Shown in pieces: positions 35,369 to 42,310 of a DNA stretch of 64,000 bases. The notes under the pieces are model-generated. The model saw nothing but the letters and a program-made list of their open reading frames with translations, was not told the DNA's origin and searched no databases. Made by a program: the position numbers and the translations under genes. Numbering within the stretch: position 1 is the stretch's first letter; each line of letters starts with the position of its first letter. Origin of the DNA: Rhizobium sp. AC27/96 (lineage in GTDB: Bacteria > Pseudomonadota > Alphaproteobacteria > Rhizobiales > Rhizobiaceae); assembly GCF_001692325.1 (NCBI RefSeq), contig NZ_LXKN01000001.1, positions 310,001-374,000 on the forward strand, written 5' to 3'.

Positions 35369-36328
35369 ATGAAGACTCCGATGGTTGCCAGCCGACAGAA
35401 TTGGTTTATTCGCAACCGAATGATGCTGCTGACGCTGGCCGTCGTCATTGCCTATGCGGCCTTCATCGAATGGTTCTGGGGCTGGAGTTCGATCCTGGCG
35501 CAATGGGGCAAGGTCGGCGCCCTGCCCATCCTTCTCGCGCTGGTACTCCTGACTGGCACCTATTTTCTGCGCACCTGGCGCTTTTACGATTACTTCCCGA
35601 AGGAAACGTCGGGCCATTTCGCGGTGCTGTTCCGTGTGACGCAGGTGCATAACCTGCTGAATATCATGATGCCCTTCCGCACCGGCGAGACCAGTTTCCC
35701 AGTGCTGATGCGATCCGAATTCGGCATTCCGCTGGCTCGTGGCACTTCGGCGCTGTTCGTCATGCGGTTGCTCGACCTGCATGCGCTGCTGGCCGCGGCC
35801 GGCGTCGGTCTTGCTCTTGCTTCGCCCTATCGCATTCTGGCCTGGGTCGTATGGCTGGCTTTCCTGCTTTTGCCAGTCGTGGGTTTCGTCTCGCGCCGCC
35901 CGCTGATCCGCCTTGCCGCCCGCATCTTGCCGAAGAAGGCGCAAGGGCTGGTGCACGAGCTGGAGCGTGGTCTGCCGGTCGATGCTCAGGCCTTTGCGCG
36001 CGCCTGGCTGACGACGGTGGTCAACTGGCTGGTCAAGGTTGCGGTCCTTGCCTGGGCGCTCGGCCTGATGAACGTCACGCCGCTGTCGGCAAGCTTCGGT
36101 GGCGCGCTTGGCGGTGAATTGTCGTCGGTGCTGCCCGTGCATGCGCCGGGAGGCGTCGGCACCTATCCGGCCGGGATCACCGCCGGCGCCATGGCTTTCG
36201 GCGCTTCAGGGGAGAAGGCTGCGCTTGAAAATCTGGCGCAGGCCAGCATCAACACCCACCTCCTGATCGTCGTTTCGGCGCTGACGGGCACCGCGATCGG
36301 TTTGCTGGTATCGCGCAAGCGCGCCTGA
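35369..36328 (+). CDS. UPF0104/LPG-synthase-TM-like integral membrane protein
   Basis: This protein of about 319 residues has 7-8 membrane segments and the motifs RVTQVHNLLNIMMPFRTGE and LPVHAPGGVGTYPAG. These are typical of the lysylphosphatidylglycerol-synthase transmembrane superfamily (AglD/UPF0104), often lipid or lipid-linked sugar flippases. The aminoacyl-transfer domain of MprF is absent. The start is uncertain: GTG 35357, ATG 35369 or ATG 35381, none with a strong ribosome-binding site. It is divergent from the GT2 gene and convergent with the sigma-factor operon. Confidence 0.82.
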   Translation: MKTPMVASRQNWFIRNRMMLLTLAVVIAYAAFIEWFWGWSSILAQWGKVGALPILLALVLLTGTYFLRTWRFYDYFPKETSGHFAVLFRVTQVHNLLNIMMPFRTGETSFPVLMRSEFGIPLARGTSALFVMRLLDLHALLAAAGVGLALASPYRILAWVVWLAFLLLPVVGFVSRRPLIRLAARILPKKAQGLVHELERGLPVDAQAFARAWLTTVVNWLVKVAVLAWALGLMNVTPLSASFGGALGGELSSVLPVHAPGGVGTYPAGITAGAMAFGASGEKAALENLAQASINTHLLIVVSALTGTAIGLLVSRKRA

Positions 36329-36333
36329 TCTGG

Positions 36334-37581
36334 CTACTGTCGCGTCTTGACCTCAAGCTCGGCCAGCCGCTTGCGCAAGAAGGCCTGCTCCGGCGCCTGC
36401 TGGCAAAGCGATAGTGCCGTCACATAGGATTCTCGTGCCTCGTCGCTGCGTCCAAGCTGGCGCAGGAAATCGGCCTTCGCTGCGTGCGTGAGGTGATATC
36501 GTCTCATACGCTCTTCCCTGAGCAATCCATCGACGATGGACAGTGCCGCTGCCGGGCCATCGCACATCGAAACGGCCACCGCCCGATTGAGTTCGATGAC
36601 CGGTGAGGGGGTAGCTACGAGCAACAGGTCATAGAGCGCGACAATCCGCTGCCAGTCCGTTTCCTCCGCTGTCTGAGCCCGGACATGCTCGGCTGCGATA
36701 GCCGCCTGCAGTGCATAGGCGCCGACACTTTCTGCGGCCATCGCCCTGGCCGAGAACGTCAGGCCCTCGCGAATTCTTTCGCGGTCCCAGAGCGAGCGAT
36801 CCTGATCGGCAAGCAGCACGAGATCACCTGACGTGTCGGCGCGGGCATGCCGTCGAGAATCCTGCAGGAGCATCATCGCCAGCAACCCCGCGACCTCAGC
36901 ATCCGGCAGAAGCTGCAGCAGTAGCCGGCCAAGACGAATGGCTTCGGCCGAGAGATCAGCGCGGACGATCACCGAGCCCGATGATGCGGAATATCCCTCA
37001 TTGAAGACGAGGTAGATGACGTGCAGCACCTGCGCCAGCCTCTCCGGCAACTCGGTCTTGTCGGGCACTTCGTAGGGTATGCGAGCGGACCGGATCCGGT
37101 TCTTGGCGCGGACGATGCGCTGGGCCACGGTGGGTGCCGGAATCAGGAAGGCGTGGGCGATCTCTTCTGTCGTCAGGCCGCATACTTCCCGCAGCGACAT
37201 CGCCATCTGCGCTTCCGCCGGAATGAGGGGATGGCAGCAGGTGAAGACCAGCCGCAGCATGTCGTCCTCGATCTCGTTGCTTTCCGTGATCTCCATTGTT
37301 TCGCCCTCAGGATAGAGGCTGTCGGCGATATCGGCCTGGACGGCATTGAAACGCGTTCGCCGCCTGATGTGATCGATGGCGCGAAAGCGCCCGGCGGAGA
37401 CGAGCCAGGCATAGGGATTGGCCGGTATCGTCTCTTCGGTCCATTGCTGTGCTGCCGCCGAAAACGCATCGTGGAGTGCTTCCTCGGCCCGGTCGAAATC
37501 GCCGAGCAAGCGGATCAGCGTCGCCAGCACGCGGCGCGAATGGCTGCGATAGATGCTGTCGATGGTCTGGTTCAGCGACAC
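36334..37581 (-). CDS. ECF42-type RNA polymerase sigma factor with C-terminal TPR-like extension
   Basis: The 415-residue protein has sigma region 2 (about 10-80, FDRAEEALHDAFSAAAQQW, AIDHIRRR) and region 4 (about 115-165, LREVCGLTTEEIAHAFLIPAPTVAQRIVRAK). A 230-residue helical extension (LPERLAQVLHVIYLVFNEGY, AIAAEHV, LLVATPSPVIELNRAVAV) carries TPR-like repeats. This is the ECF42 group, which lacks an anti-sigma factor and is encoded with DGPF proteins. It starts 4 bp after the third DGPF gene, so it is the last gene of that operon. The extension probably controls activity. Confidence 0.92.
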   Translation of the reverse strand: MSLNQTIDSIYRSHSRRVLATLIRLLGDFDRAEEALHDAFSAAAQQWTEETIPANPYAWLVSAGRFRAIDHIRRRTRFNAVQADIADSLYPEGETMEITESNEIEDDMLRLVFTCCHPLIPAEAQMAMSLREVCGLTTEEIAHAFLIPAPTVAQRIVRAKNRIRSARIPYEVPDKTELPERLAQVLHVIYLVFNEGYSASSGSVIVRADLSAEAIRLGRLLLQLLPDAEVAGLLAMMLLQDSRRHARADTSGDLVLLADQDRSLWDRERIREGLTFSARAMAAESVGAYALQAAIAAEHVRAQTAEETDWQRIVALYDLLLVATPSPVIELNRAVAVSMCDGPAAALSIVDGLLREERMRRYHLTHAAKADFLRQLGRSDEARESYVTALSLCQQAPEQAFLRKRLAELEVKTRQ

Positions 37582-37585
37582 GGTG

Positions 37586-37963
37586 TCAGCGTTCCCCCGC
37601 GAGATCTCCCTGAAGCGTCAGAATACGCACCGGACGGATCTCGATGGCACCGTAGCGCGCCGAGGGAATACCTTTGGCGATCTCGGTCGCCCCTTCCAGA
37701 TCCGGCGCTTCGATGAGATAGAAGCCAGCCAGGTGCTCCTTCGTCTCCACGAACGGCCCATCCGTCACCGAAAACGTGTCGCCCCGCGGCCGGATGACGA
37801 TCGATTTGTCCCGCAGTTCCAGTGCATCCGAAACGATCAGGCTGCCGTCCTGCCTCAAGCCTTCATCATAGACGAAATGTTCGCCGATCAGATGGTTCAT
37901 CTCGTTCGGTGATAGCCGCCCGTCGACGTCGACCGTTGTGTAGATCAGGCATAGAAACCGCAT
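37586..37963 (-). CDS. DGPF (YCII-related) protein, third of three
   Basis: The 125-residue protein has the DGPF motif in FSVTDGPFVETKEHLAGFYLIEA. The ferredoxin-like alpha/beta fold of YCII-type proteins is expected. Its enzymatic role is unknown in this family. It is the most divergent of the three copies at the N-terminus (MRFLCLIYTTVD versus MKFLCQVWF/MKYLCQVWF) and lies 4 bp before the sigma-factor gene, so it is probably translationally coupled. Confidence 0.9.
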   Translation of the reverse strand: MRFLCLIYTTVDVDGRLSPNEMNHLIGEHFVYDEGLRQDGSLIVSDALELRDKSIVIRPRGDTFSVTDGPFVETKEHLAGFYLIEAPDLEGATEIAKGIPSARYGAIEIRPVRILTLQGDLAGER

Positions 37964-37980
37964 GTCTTCTCCTCTCGCAG

Positions 37981-38343
37981 CTATTCGTCCGGAAAGCGGA
38001 TGTCGAAGGAGGCACGGACCTCGATCATGCCGTAGCGGGCAACGGGGAAGGTGGCGGCGATGGCCGTCGCTTCTTCCATATCCCCAGCCTCGATCAGCAC
38101 GAAGCCGCCGAGATGCTCCTTCAATTCGGCAAAGGGGCCGTCGGTAACAGCTGCTTCACCTTTGCGAACCCGAACCGTTCTGGCAGTCTCCGGCTTCCGC
38201 AATGCGTTGGCAACAACAATATGACCGCTGGCGCGCAGCCGATTGTCATTGTCGATGGACTCCTGCGTGAGCCGTCGGCCTTCCTCCTCGGAAAGCTTGG
38301 CAATCTCGGCGCTTTCGAACCAGACCTGGCAAAGAAATTTCAT
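37981..38343 (-). CDS. DGPF (YCII-related) protein, second of three
   Basis: The 120-residue protein starts MKFLCQVWFESAEIAKLSEE and carries AVTDGPFAELKEHLGGFVLIEA. The start is the ATG at 38343, since alignment with the paralogue downstream of the promoter begins at the same MK(F/Y)LCQVWF; the 33-codon upstream extension is rejected. It is 10 bp after the first copy and 17 bp before the third. Close similarity to the first copy indicates tandem duplication. Confidence 0.9.
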   Translation of the reverse strand: MKFLCQVWFESAEIAKLSEEEGRRLTQESIDNDNRLRASGHIVVANALRKPETARTVRVRKGEAAVTDGPFAELKEHLGGFVLIEAGDMEEATAIAATFPVARYGMIEVRASFDIRFPDE

Positions 38344-38353
38344 GGCAGCCTCC

Positions 38354-38713
38354 TCAGGCGTCAGGGCCGAATTCATGGATCGGCCGCACCTCGATGGCGC
38401 CGAGCTTGGCGAGCGGAATGCCCGCGGCGACGCGGATCGCATCGTTCAGGTCCTTGGCCTCGATCAGGATGAAGCCGCCGAGATATTCCTTGGTTTCGAT
38501 GAAAGGCCCGTCGGTCACCGCCGTCTCGCCGTTGCGGACCCTCACGGTCACCGCCGATCTTGGGGACTGTAGCGCCTCGGCTTGGATCATGTTGCCGCTT
38601 GCCATCAGATCCCGATCGTAACCGAGCGAATCCGAATCGAGCCTGTGCTTTTCTTCCTTGGTCATGGTGTCGAGCGTCGTGCCATCGAACCAGACCTGGC
38701 AAAGATACTTCAT
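38354..38713 (-). CDS. DGPF (YCII-related) protein, first of three
   Basis: The 119-residue protein starts MKYLCQVWFDGTTLDTMTKE and carries AVTDGPFIETKEYLGGFILIEA. AGAGGAGA lies 7 nt before the ATG. It is the promoter-proximal gene of the four-gene sigma operon: a TGTCGA-N17-CGTC promoter begins about 37 bp upstream. DGPF proteins are the standard partners and targets of ECF42 sigma factors; their biochemical function is unproven. Confidence 0.91.
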   Translation of the reverse strand: MKYLCQVWFDGTTLDTMTKEEKHRLDSDSLGYDRDLMASGNMIQAEALQSPRSAVTVRVRNGETAVTDGPFIETKEYLGGFILIEAKDLNDAIRVAAGIPLAKLGAIEVRPIHEFGPDA

Positions 38714-38749
38714 CGCAGCGTCTCCTCTTTCAATTTGCTCACGGCCATA

Positions 38750-38776
38750 GACGAGCGTGCCACGCGCAAATCGACA
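38750..38776 (-). promoter_or_regulatory. Predicted ECF42-type promoter of the DGPF-sigma operon
   Basis: On the minus strand TGTCGA (38776-38771) and CGTC (38753-38750) are separated by exactly 17 bp. ECF42 target promoters are reported to have TGTCGA at -35 and CG[A/T]C at -10. Transcription would start about 30 nt before the first DGPF gene, implying autoregulation. Confidence 0.72.
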
Positions 38777-38810
38777 TCCCGATCCGCACCATGGCAAAAA
38801 TTTCTATCGC

Positions 38811-38837
38811 TGTCGAAAATGGACGAAGCTGGTCGAC
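38811..38837 (+). promoter_or_regulatory. Second predicted ECF42-type promoter, divergent, driving the small membrane protein
   Basis: TGTCGA (38811-38816) and CGAC (38834-38837) are again 17 bp apart. The element points to the 76-residue gene starting at 38870, leaving a leader of about 25 nt with AAAGGAGA. The two -35 boxes are separated by 34 bp. Confidence 0.68.
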
Positions 38838-38869
38838 CAATTTCCGTCGTCACCAAAGGAGAGACGGAA

Positions 38870-39100
38870 ATGTACAGTCTGGAAGCAGCAATCGTGCACT
38901 ACTGGCAAAAGAAGACAATGTCTGAAGAAGAGTTGCTGGATGCGGCGGATGCCGGAAGGGTCGTCTACCGCATCTGGATCGGATTTACGGGCTTTGCCTT
39001 CCTGATCCTGTGCCTGAGTTGGGGTGCAGCGCCAAACGACGAACGGCCGCAAGTTGCGGCCGCCGTTCAGATGCATTCAGTCCCCTCGGAGGGGCAATAG
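38870..39100 (+). CDS. Small single-pass membrane protein, candidate ECF42 regulon member
   Basis: This 76-residue protein starts MYSLEAAIVHYWQKKTMSEE. It has an acidic cytoplasmic-looking N-terminal helix (EEELLDAADAGR), one transmembrane segment (about 30-49, VVYRIWIGFTGFAFLILCLSW) and a polar tail. The ATG at 38870 has AAAGGAGA at 7 nt; the longer in-frame ORF from 38582 runs antisense through the DGPF gene and is rejected. It shares a divergent promoter region with the sigma operon and has its own TGTCGA-N17-CGAC element. I know no family for it. Confidence 0.75.
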   Translation: MYSLEAAIVHYWQKKTMSEEELLDAADAGRVVYRIWIGFTGFAFLILCLSWGAAPNDERPQVAAAVQMHSVPSEGQ

Positions 39101-39113
39101 TCCGTAGCGTTGC

Positions 39114-40616
39114 TTACTGGAACGCCGTTTCGAAGAAGCTGCGCAGCTTGCGCGAGTGCAGTTTTTCCGGCGGCATTTCGGCCAGTTTCTGGATGGCGCG
39201 GATGCCGATCTGCAGATGCTGGTTCACCTGCGTGCGGTAGAAGGCAGTCGCCATGCCCGGCAGCTTCAGTTCGCCATGCAGCGGCTTGTCCGAGACGCAG
39301 AGCAGCGTGCCGTAGGGAACGCGGAAGCGGAAGCCGTTGGCGGCGATCGTCGCCGATTCCATGTCGAGCGCGACGGCGCGGGCCTGCGACAGGCGCTTGA
39401 CCGGGCCTGCCTGGTCGCGCAGTTCCCAGTTGCGGTTGTCGATGGTGCCGACCGTGCCGGTGCGCATGATACGCTTCAGCTCGAAGCCTTCGAAGCCGGT
39501 GATTTCGGCGACGGCCGCTTCCAGCGCCACCTGCACTTCGGCGAGTGCGGGGATCGGCACCCAGACCGGCAGGTCGTCGTCGAGAACGTGGTCTTCGCGC
39601 ATATAGGCATGCGCGAGCACGTAGTCACCCAGCCGCTGGCTGTTGCGCAAACCGGCGCAATGGCCGAGCATCAGCCATGCATGCGGGCGCAGCACGGCGA
39701 CGTGGTCGGTGATCGTCTTGGCGTTGGACGGGCCGACGCCGATATTGATCATCGTGATGCCGGCATGGCCCTTCTTCTTCAGATGGTAGGCGGGCATCTG
39801 CGGCAGGCGTGGCGGCGTCGTATCGCCCTCGGGGTGGCTGGAGCCGGCCTTGGTGATGATGTTGCCGGGTTCGACGAATTCGGTATAGCCGTCTCCGCCG
39901 CTCGCCATCAGATCACGAGCCCATTTGCAGAATTCGTCGATATAGAACTGGTAGTTCGTGAACAGCACGAAATTCTGGAAATGCGCGGCACTCGTCGCGG
40001 TATAGTGCGAGAGGCGCGCCAGCGAATAGTCGATGCGCTGTGCGGTAAAGGGTGCTAGCGGCGAGGGCTCACCGGGCGGCGGGATATATTCGCCATTGGC
40101 GATCTCGTCGTCGGTGGTGTTCAGGTCCGGTGTGTCGAAGAGGTCGCGCAGCGGGATATCTTCGAAAACCGCGGCGGATGCCTCGACATGCGCGCCTTCG
40201 CCGAAGGCGAAATGCAGCGGAATGGGCGTCGTCGATTCCGACACGACCACCGGCACATTGTGGCTACGCATCAACAGCGTCAGCTGTTCCTTCAGATAGT
40301 GACGGAACAGATGCGGCCGCGTGATGGTCGTCGTGTAGACGCCGGGCGCGGTGACATGACCGTAGGAGAGGCGCGAATCGACATGGCCGAAGCTGGTCGT
40401 CTCGATGCTGACCTGCGGATAGAAGGCGCGGTAGCGCGCCGTGATCGGCGCGCCGCTCGCCAACTTGGTGAAACTGTCGATCAGGAACGCGGTGTTGCGT
40501 TCGTAAAGCTCCGTCAGCGCGTCCACAGCCTTGGCCGGGTTATCGAAGGTCCGCGGCTGGAACGGGGTGGGGGAGGAGATGTCGAGGGGTGAAAAAGGAG
40601 AGATTCGGTTGCTCAT
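39114..40616 (-). CDS. amn: AMP nucleosidase
   Basis: The 500-residue enzyme hydrolyses AMP to adenine and ribose 5-phosphate in purine salvage and adenylate balance. It has the N-terminal AMP-nucleosidase domain (TPFQPRTFDNPAKAVDALTELY, VSIETTSFGHVDSRLSYG) and a C-terminal nucleoside-phosphorylase fold (INIGVGPSNAKTITDH, GHCAGLRNSQRLGDYVLAHAY, ALDMESATIAANGFRFRVPYGTLLCVSDKPLHGELKLPGMA cut across its two motifs). The ATG has no Shine-Dalgarno sequence, and a TATAAT box lies only 5 nt upstream, suggesting a leaderless mRNA. Confidence 0.96.
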   Translation of the reverse strand: MSNRISPFSPLDISSPTPFQPRTFDNPAKAVDALTELYERNTAFLIDSFTKLASGAPITARYRAFYPQVSIETTSFGHVDSRLSYGHVTAPGVYTTTITRPHLFRHYLKEQLTLLMRSHNVPVVVSESTTPIPLHFAFGEGAHVEASAAVFEDIPLRDLFDTPDLNTTDDEIANGEYIPPPGEPSPLAPFTAQRIDYSLARLSHYTATSAAHFQNFVLFTNYQFYIDEFCKWARDLMASGGDGYTEFVEPGNIITKAGSSHPEGDTTPPRLPQMPAYHLKKKGHAGITMINIGVGPSNAKTITDHVAVLRPHAWLMLGHCAGLRNSQRLGDYVLAHAYMREDHVLDDDLPVWVPIPALAEVQVALEAAVAEITGFEGFELKRIMRTGTVGTIDNRNWELRDQAGPVKRLSQARAVALDMESATIAANGFRFRVPYGTLLCVSDKPLHGELKLPGMATAFYRTQVNQHLQIGIRAIQKLAEMPPEKLHSRKLRSFFETAFQ

Positions 40617-40621
40617 GAGCC

Positions 40622-40645
40622 ATTATAGAGTGTCGTTGTTAACAA
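40622..40645 (-). promoter_or_regulatory. Probable amn promoter with a perfect -10 next to the start codon
   Basis: On the minus strand TATAAT (40627-40622) is followed by GGCTC and then the ATG. A TTGCTT hexamer 16 bp upstream could be the -35. Initiation 6-7 nt after the -10 would fall on or beside the start codon. Confidence 0.5.
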
Positions 40646-40738
40646 GCAAACGACGTTGAAAGAGACGGCCCCGGATTTTCGCAGCTATTTTTGCAGCCGC
40701 ATTCAAATCCCGGCCAGCCGGGATGAGGGAGTGTTCGC

Positions 40739-40915
40739 TTACTGAACGGTCGTGCAATAGGGCGCACCGGTTTGCAGGCATGTGAAGCTTGCTCCGAAAT
40801 GCGATTGCGCGCCGCTGCGGCCGGCGTGTTCGACGACGGCTGAAAAGCTGAATGCGAAGACGGCGGCAAACAGCATGATAACAACAAACCGCCGTGCGAT
40901 GATGATCGAGTCCAT
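40739..40915 (-). CDS. Small membrane-associated or exported protein, 58 residues
   Basis: The ORF encodes MDSIIIARRFVVIMLFAAVF followed by AFSFSAVVEHAGRSG and a short tail ending TCLQTGAPYCTTVQ. The N-terminus has two arginines and a hydrophobic core (about 10-27), like a signal peptide or signal anchor. Two C-terminal cysteines (CLQTGAPYC) could form a disulfide. The ribosome-binding site is weak (GGGA close to the ATG). I do not recognise the family. The coherent layout makes it a likely real gene. Confidence 0.6.
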   Translation of the reverse strand: MDSIIIARRFVVIMLFAAVFAFSFSAVVEHAGRSGAQSHFGASFTCLQTGAPYCTTVQ

Positions 40916-41057
40916 GTTCCCGGCCCTACCAGTGCCCTATACTGGACACTGTTTTGCCATGGTCAGCCTGAACAGGTGCTGAGATACCGGTTCATCCAGC
41001 GTTCATGATTCTTAATCCTGCTCGCAGGCCTGTTCTGGACGTCGCCCATAACAAAAA

Positions 41058-41081
41058 CCTGCCCGAGGCGAGCCGGGCAGG
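41058..41081 (-). terminator. Rho-independent terminator of the DUF2147-like gene
   Basis: CCTGCCCG/CGGGCAGG, an 8-bp stem with an 8-nt loop, is followed on the minus strand by TTTTTGTT, 33 bp after the stop codon. Confidence 0.85.
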
Positions 41082-41114
41082 CGTGGAATCAGGCCTCTTT
41101 CAGGGCGCGTATCC

Positions 41115-41453
41115 TCAGAGCCTCTTCCAGGTCTGCGACTTGCAGAAGATCTTCAGGACGCAGCCCGTCATCTTCAAATTATTGCCGCTGATGGCGCCGG
41201 AGCCGCTATAGGTCTTGTCTTCCGAGGGGTCGGTGAGTTCGCCGGTATAGCTGCCGCCCTTGCCCTGCATCTTGCCGATCTGCCGGCCCGCATATTTGCC
41301 CGTCTTCAGCGTCACGCAATAGCTGTCCGCGCAAGGCGTGATGGCGGCGGTATCGCCAGCTTCGGTCTTCCAGTTGCCCACGATCGGCTCGTCGGCGAAG
41401 GCGCTGCCGGTGCTGACGAGCAGCGCGGCGGCAAAAATCGTTGCACGGATCAT
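41115..41453 (-). CDS. DUF2147-like exported protein
   Basis: The 112-residue protein has a clear signal peptide (MIRATIFAAALLVSTGSAFA, cleavage after residue 20). The mature domain, with GNWKTEAGDTAAITPC, KYAGRQIGKM and a terminal CVLKIFCKSQTWKRL, matches the small beta-rich DUF2147 family. The sequence contains four cysteines (TPCADSYC, GCVLKIFC) that could pair in the periplasm. Function is unknown. GGAGG lies 8 nt before the ATG. Confidence 0.85.
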   Translation of the reverse strand: MIRATIFAAALLVSTGSAFADEPIVGNWKTEAGDTAAITPCADSYCVTLKTGKYAGRQIGKMQGKGGSYTGELTDPSEDKTYSGSGAISGNNLKMTGCVLKIFCKSQTWKRL

Positions 41454-41915
41454 AGTGTGTTCCTCCCCAGGGCACCTTCCGGCCCAATAACCGGAAATGA
41501 GGCGAGATTATCTGACGCGAACGTAAAGGTAAATATATTTTGCAAGCGCAAATTCCTTGTTTTGCGGCCCTCCGGCCCATCGAAAATCACCGTTTCCAAA
41601 GACGGCAGCTTTTTTCGTGGTGAATGAAGGGTTTAAATCCAGATCTTAACAAGACGTAAAATTCGCTCAAAAGTCCTTAATTTGCAAGGCAAGCGATGTT
41701 TAACAAAATCCCAAGTTTACCAAGCATTTGTACTTTGTTTGCATCGAATTAAGCATGCATTTTAGCCGTTTTTTGAAAGCCGTCTGCGATAGTGAAGCCA
41801 TCAAACGAGCGGGGCAAACCCGCCGGCCGGAAGGACCGGAAAGCCGCGAACGACGGCAAGGTCCCGACGGAAAAACAGGGCAAGTACAAACAGAAGTGAA
41901 ACAGGGATAAAACCG
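41454..41915. other. Intergenic region with a GC-rich structured leader before the Sel1 gene
   Basis: The left part (41454-41800) is AT-rich and holds the DUF2147-like gene promoter. The right part (about 41808-41880) is GC-rich and can fold, with CCGGCC-GGAA-GG-CCGG and GGGCAAACC segments. A 60-codon ORF at 41728-41910 has no ribosome-binding site or protein-like composition and is not called. Confidence 0.4.
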
Positions 41916-42179
41916 ATGGCACGCTTCGAAATACCGATGTCTGAAATGGCCATGATGGGTGGCAACGGCGCCGATGCTCTTTGCGAGCTGGGCGTGAACT
42001 ACGCGACCGGCAGAGGCTGCACCACAGATCTCGTCGCCGCCCATAAGTGGTTGAACATCGCCGCCATCCGTGGCAGCGCGCGGGCCGCCGAGCTTCGTGC
42101 CGACGTCGCCGCGACCTTGACGAAGATGCAGCTCGCTACAGCGCTCCGCGCCGCCCGCGAGTGGATGACCACGCACTGA
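41916..42179 (+). CDS. Sel1-repeat small protein
   Basis: The 87-residue protein contains one Sel1-like repeat, ALCELGVNYATGRGCTTDLVAAHKWLNIAAIRGSARAAELR (about 22-62), preceded by a short Met/Gly-rich N-terminus and followed by a helix. The pattern AHKWLNIAA is the second helix of the repeat. No signal peptide. Such proteins mediate protein-protein contacts; the partner is unknown. AGGGAT upstream serves as a weak ribosome-binding site and a terminator follows. Confidence 0.82.
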   Translation: MARFEIPMSEMAMMGGNGADALCELGVNYATGRGCTTDLVAAHKWLNIAAIRGSARAAELRADVAATLTKMQLATALRAAREWMTTH

Positions 42180-42263
42180 AGCGCGCCATGCTGAATACGA
42201 CGTACTGACCTCGAAAGAGGGGATGTCGGCGGACGACGGAGAGGCGAACCGCCGAAATGATGA

Positions 42264-42310
42264 AAACCGCGACCGGCCGGAACAAGGCCGGCGCGGTTTC
42301 GTCGTTTTAG
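42264..42310 (+). terminator. Terminator after the Sel1 gene
   Basis: A 14-bp stem (AAACCGCG-CCGGCC with GGCCGG-CGCGGTTT, one bulge) has a 7-nt loop and is followed by CGTCGTTTT. It also lies at the 3' end of the convergent HisC-like gene. Confidence 0.75.

Noticed and set aside
38582..38869. Extension of the small membrane protein to 172 residues
   Set aside because: The extra 96 codons run antisense through the first DGPF gene and across both predicted promoters; the internal ATG has an excellent ribosome-binding site.
41728..41910. 60-codon ORF before the Sel1 gene
   Set aside because: It reads through the GC-rich leader, has no ribosome-binding site and a highly charged random-like C-terminus.
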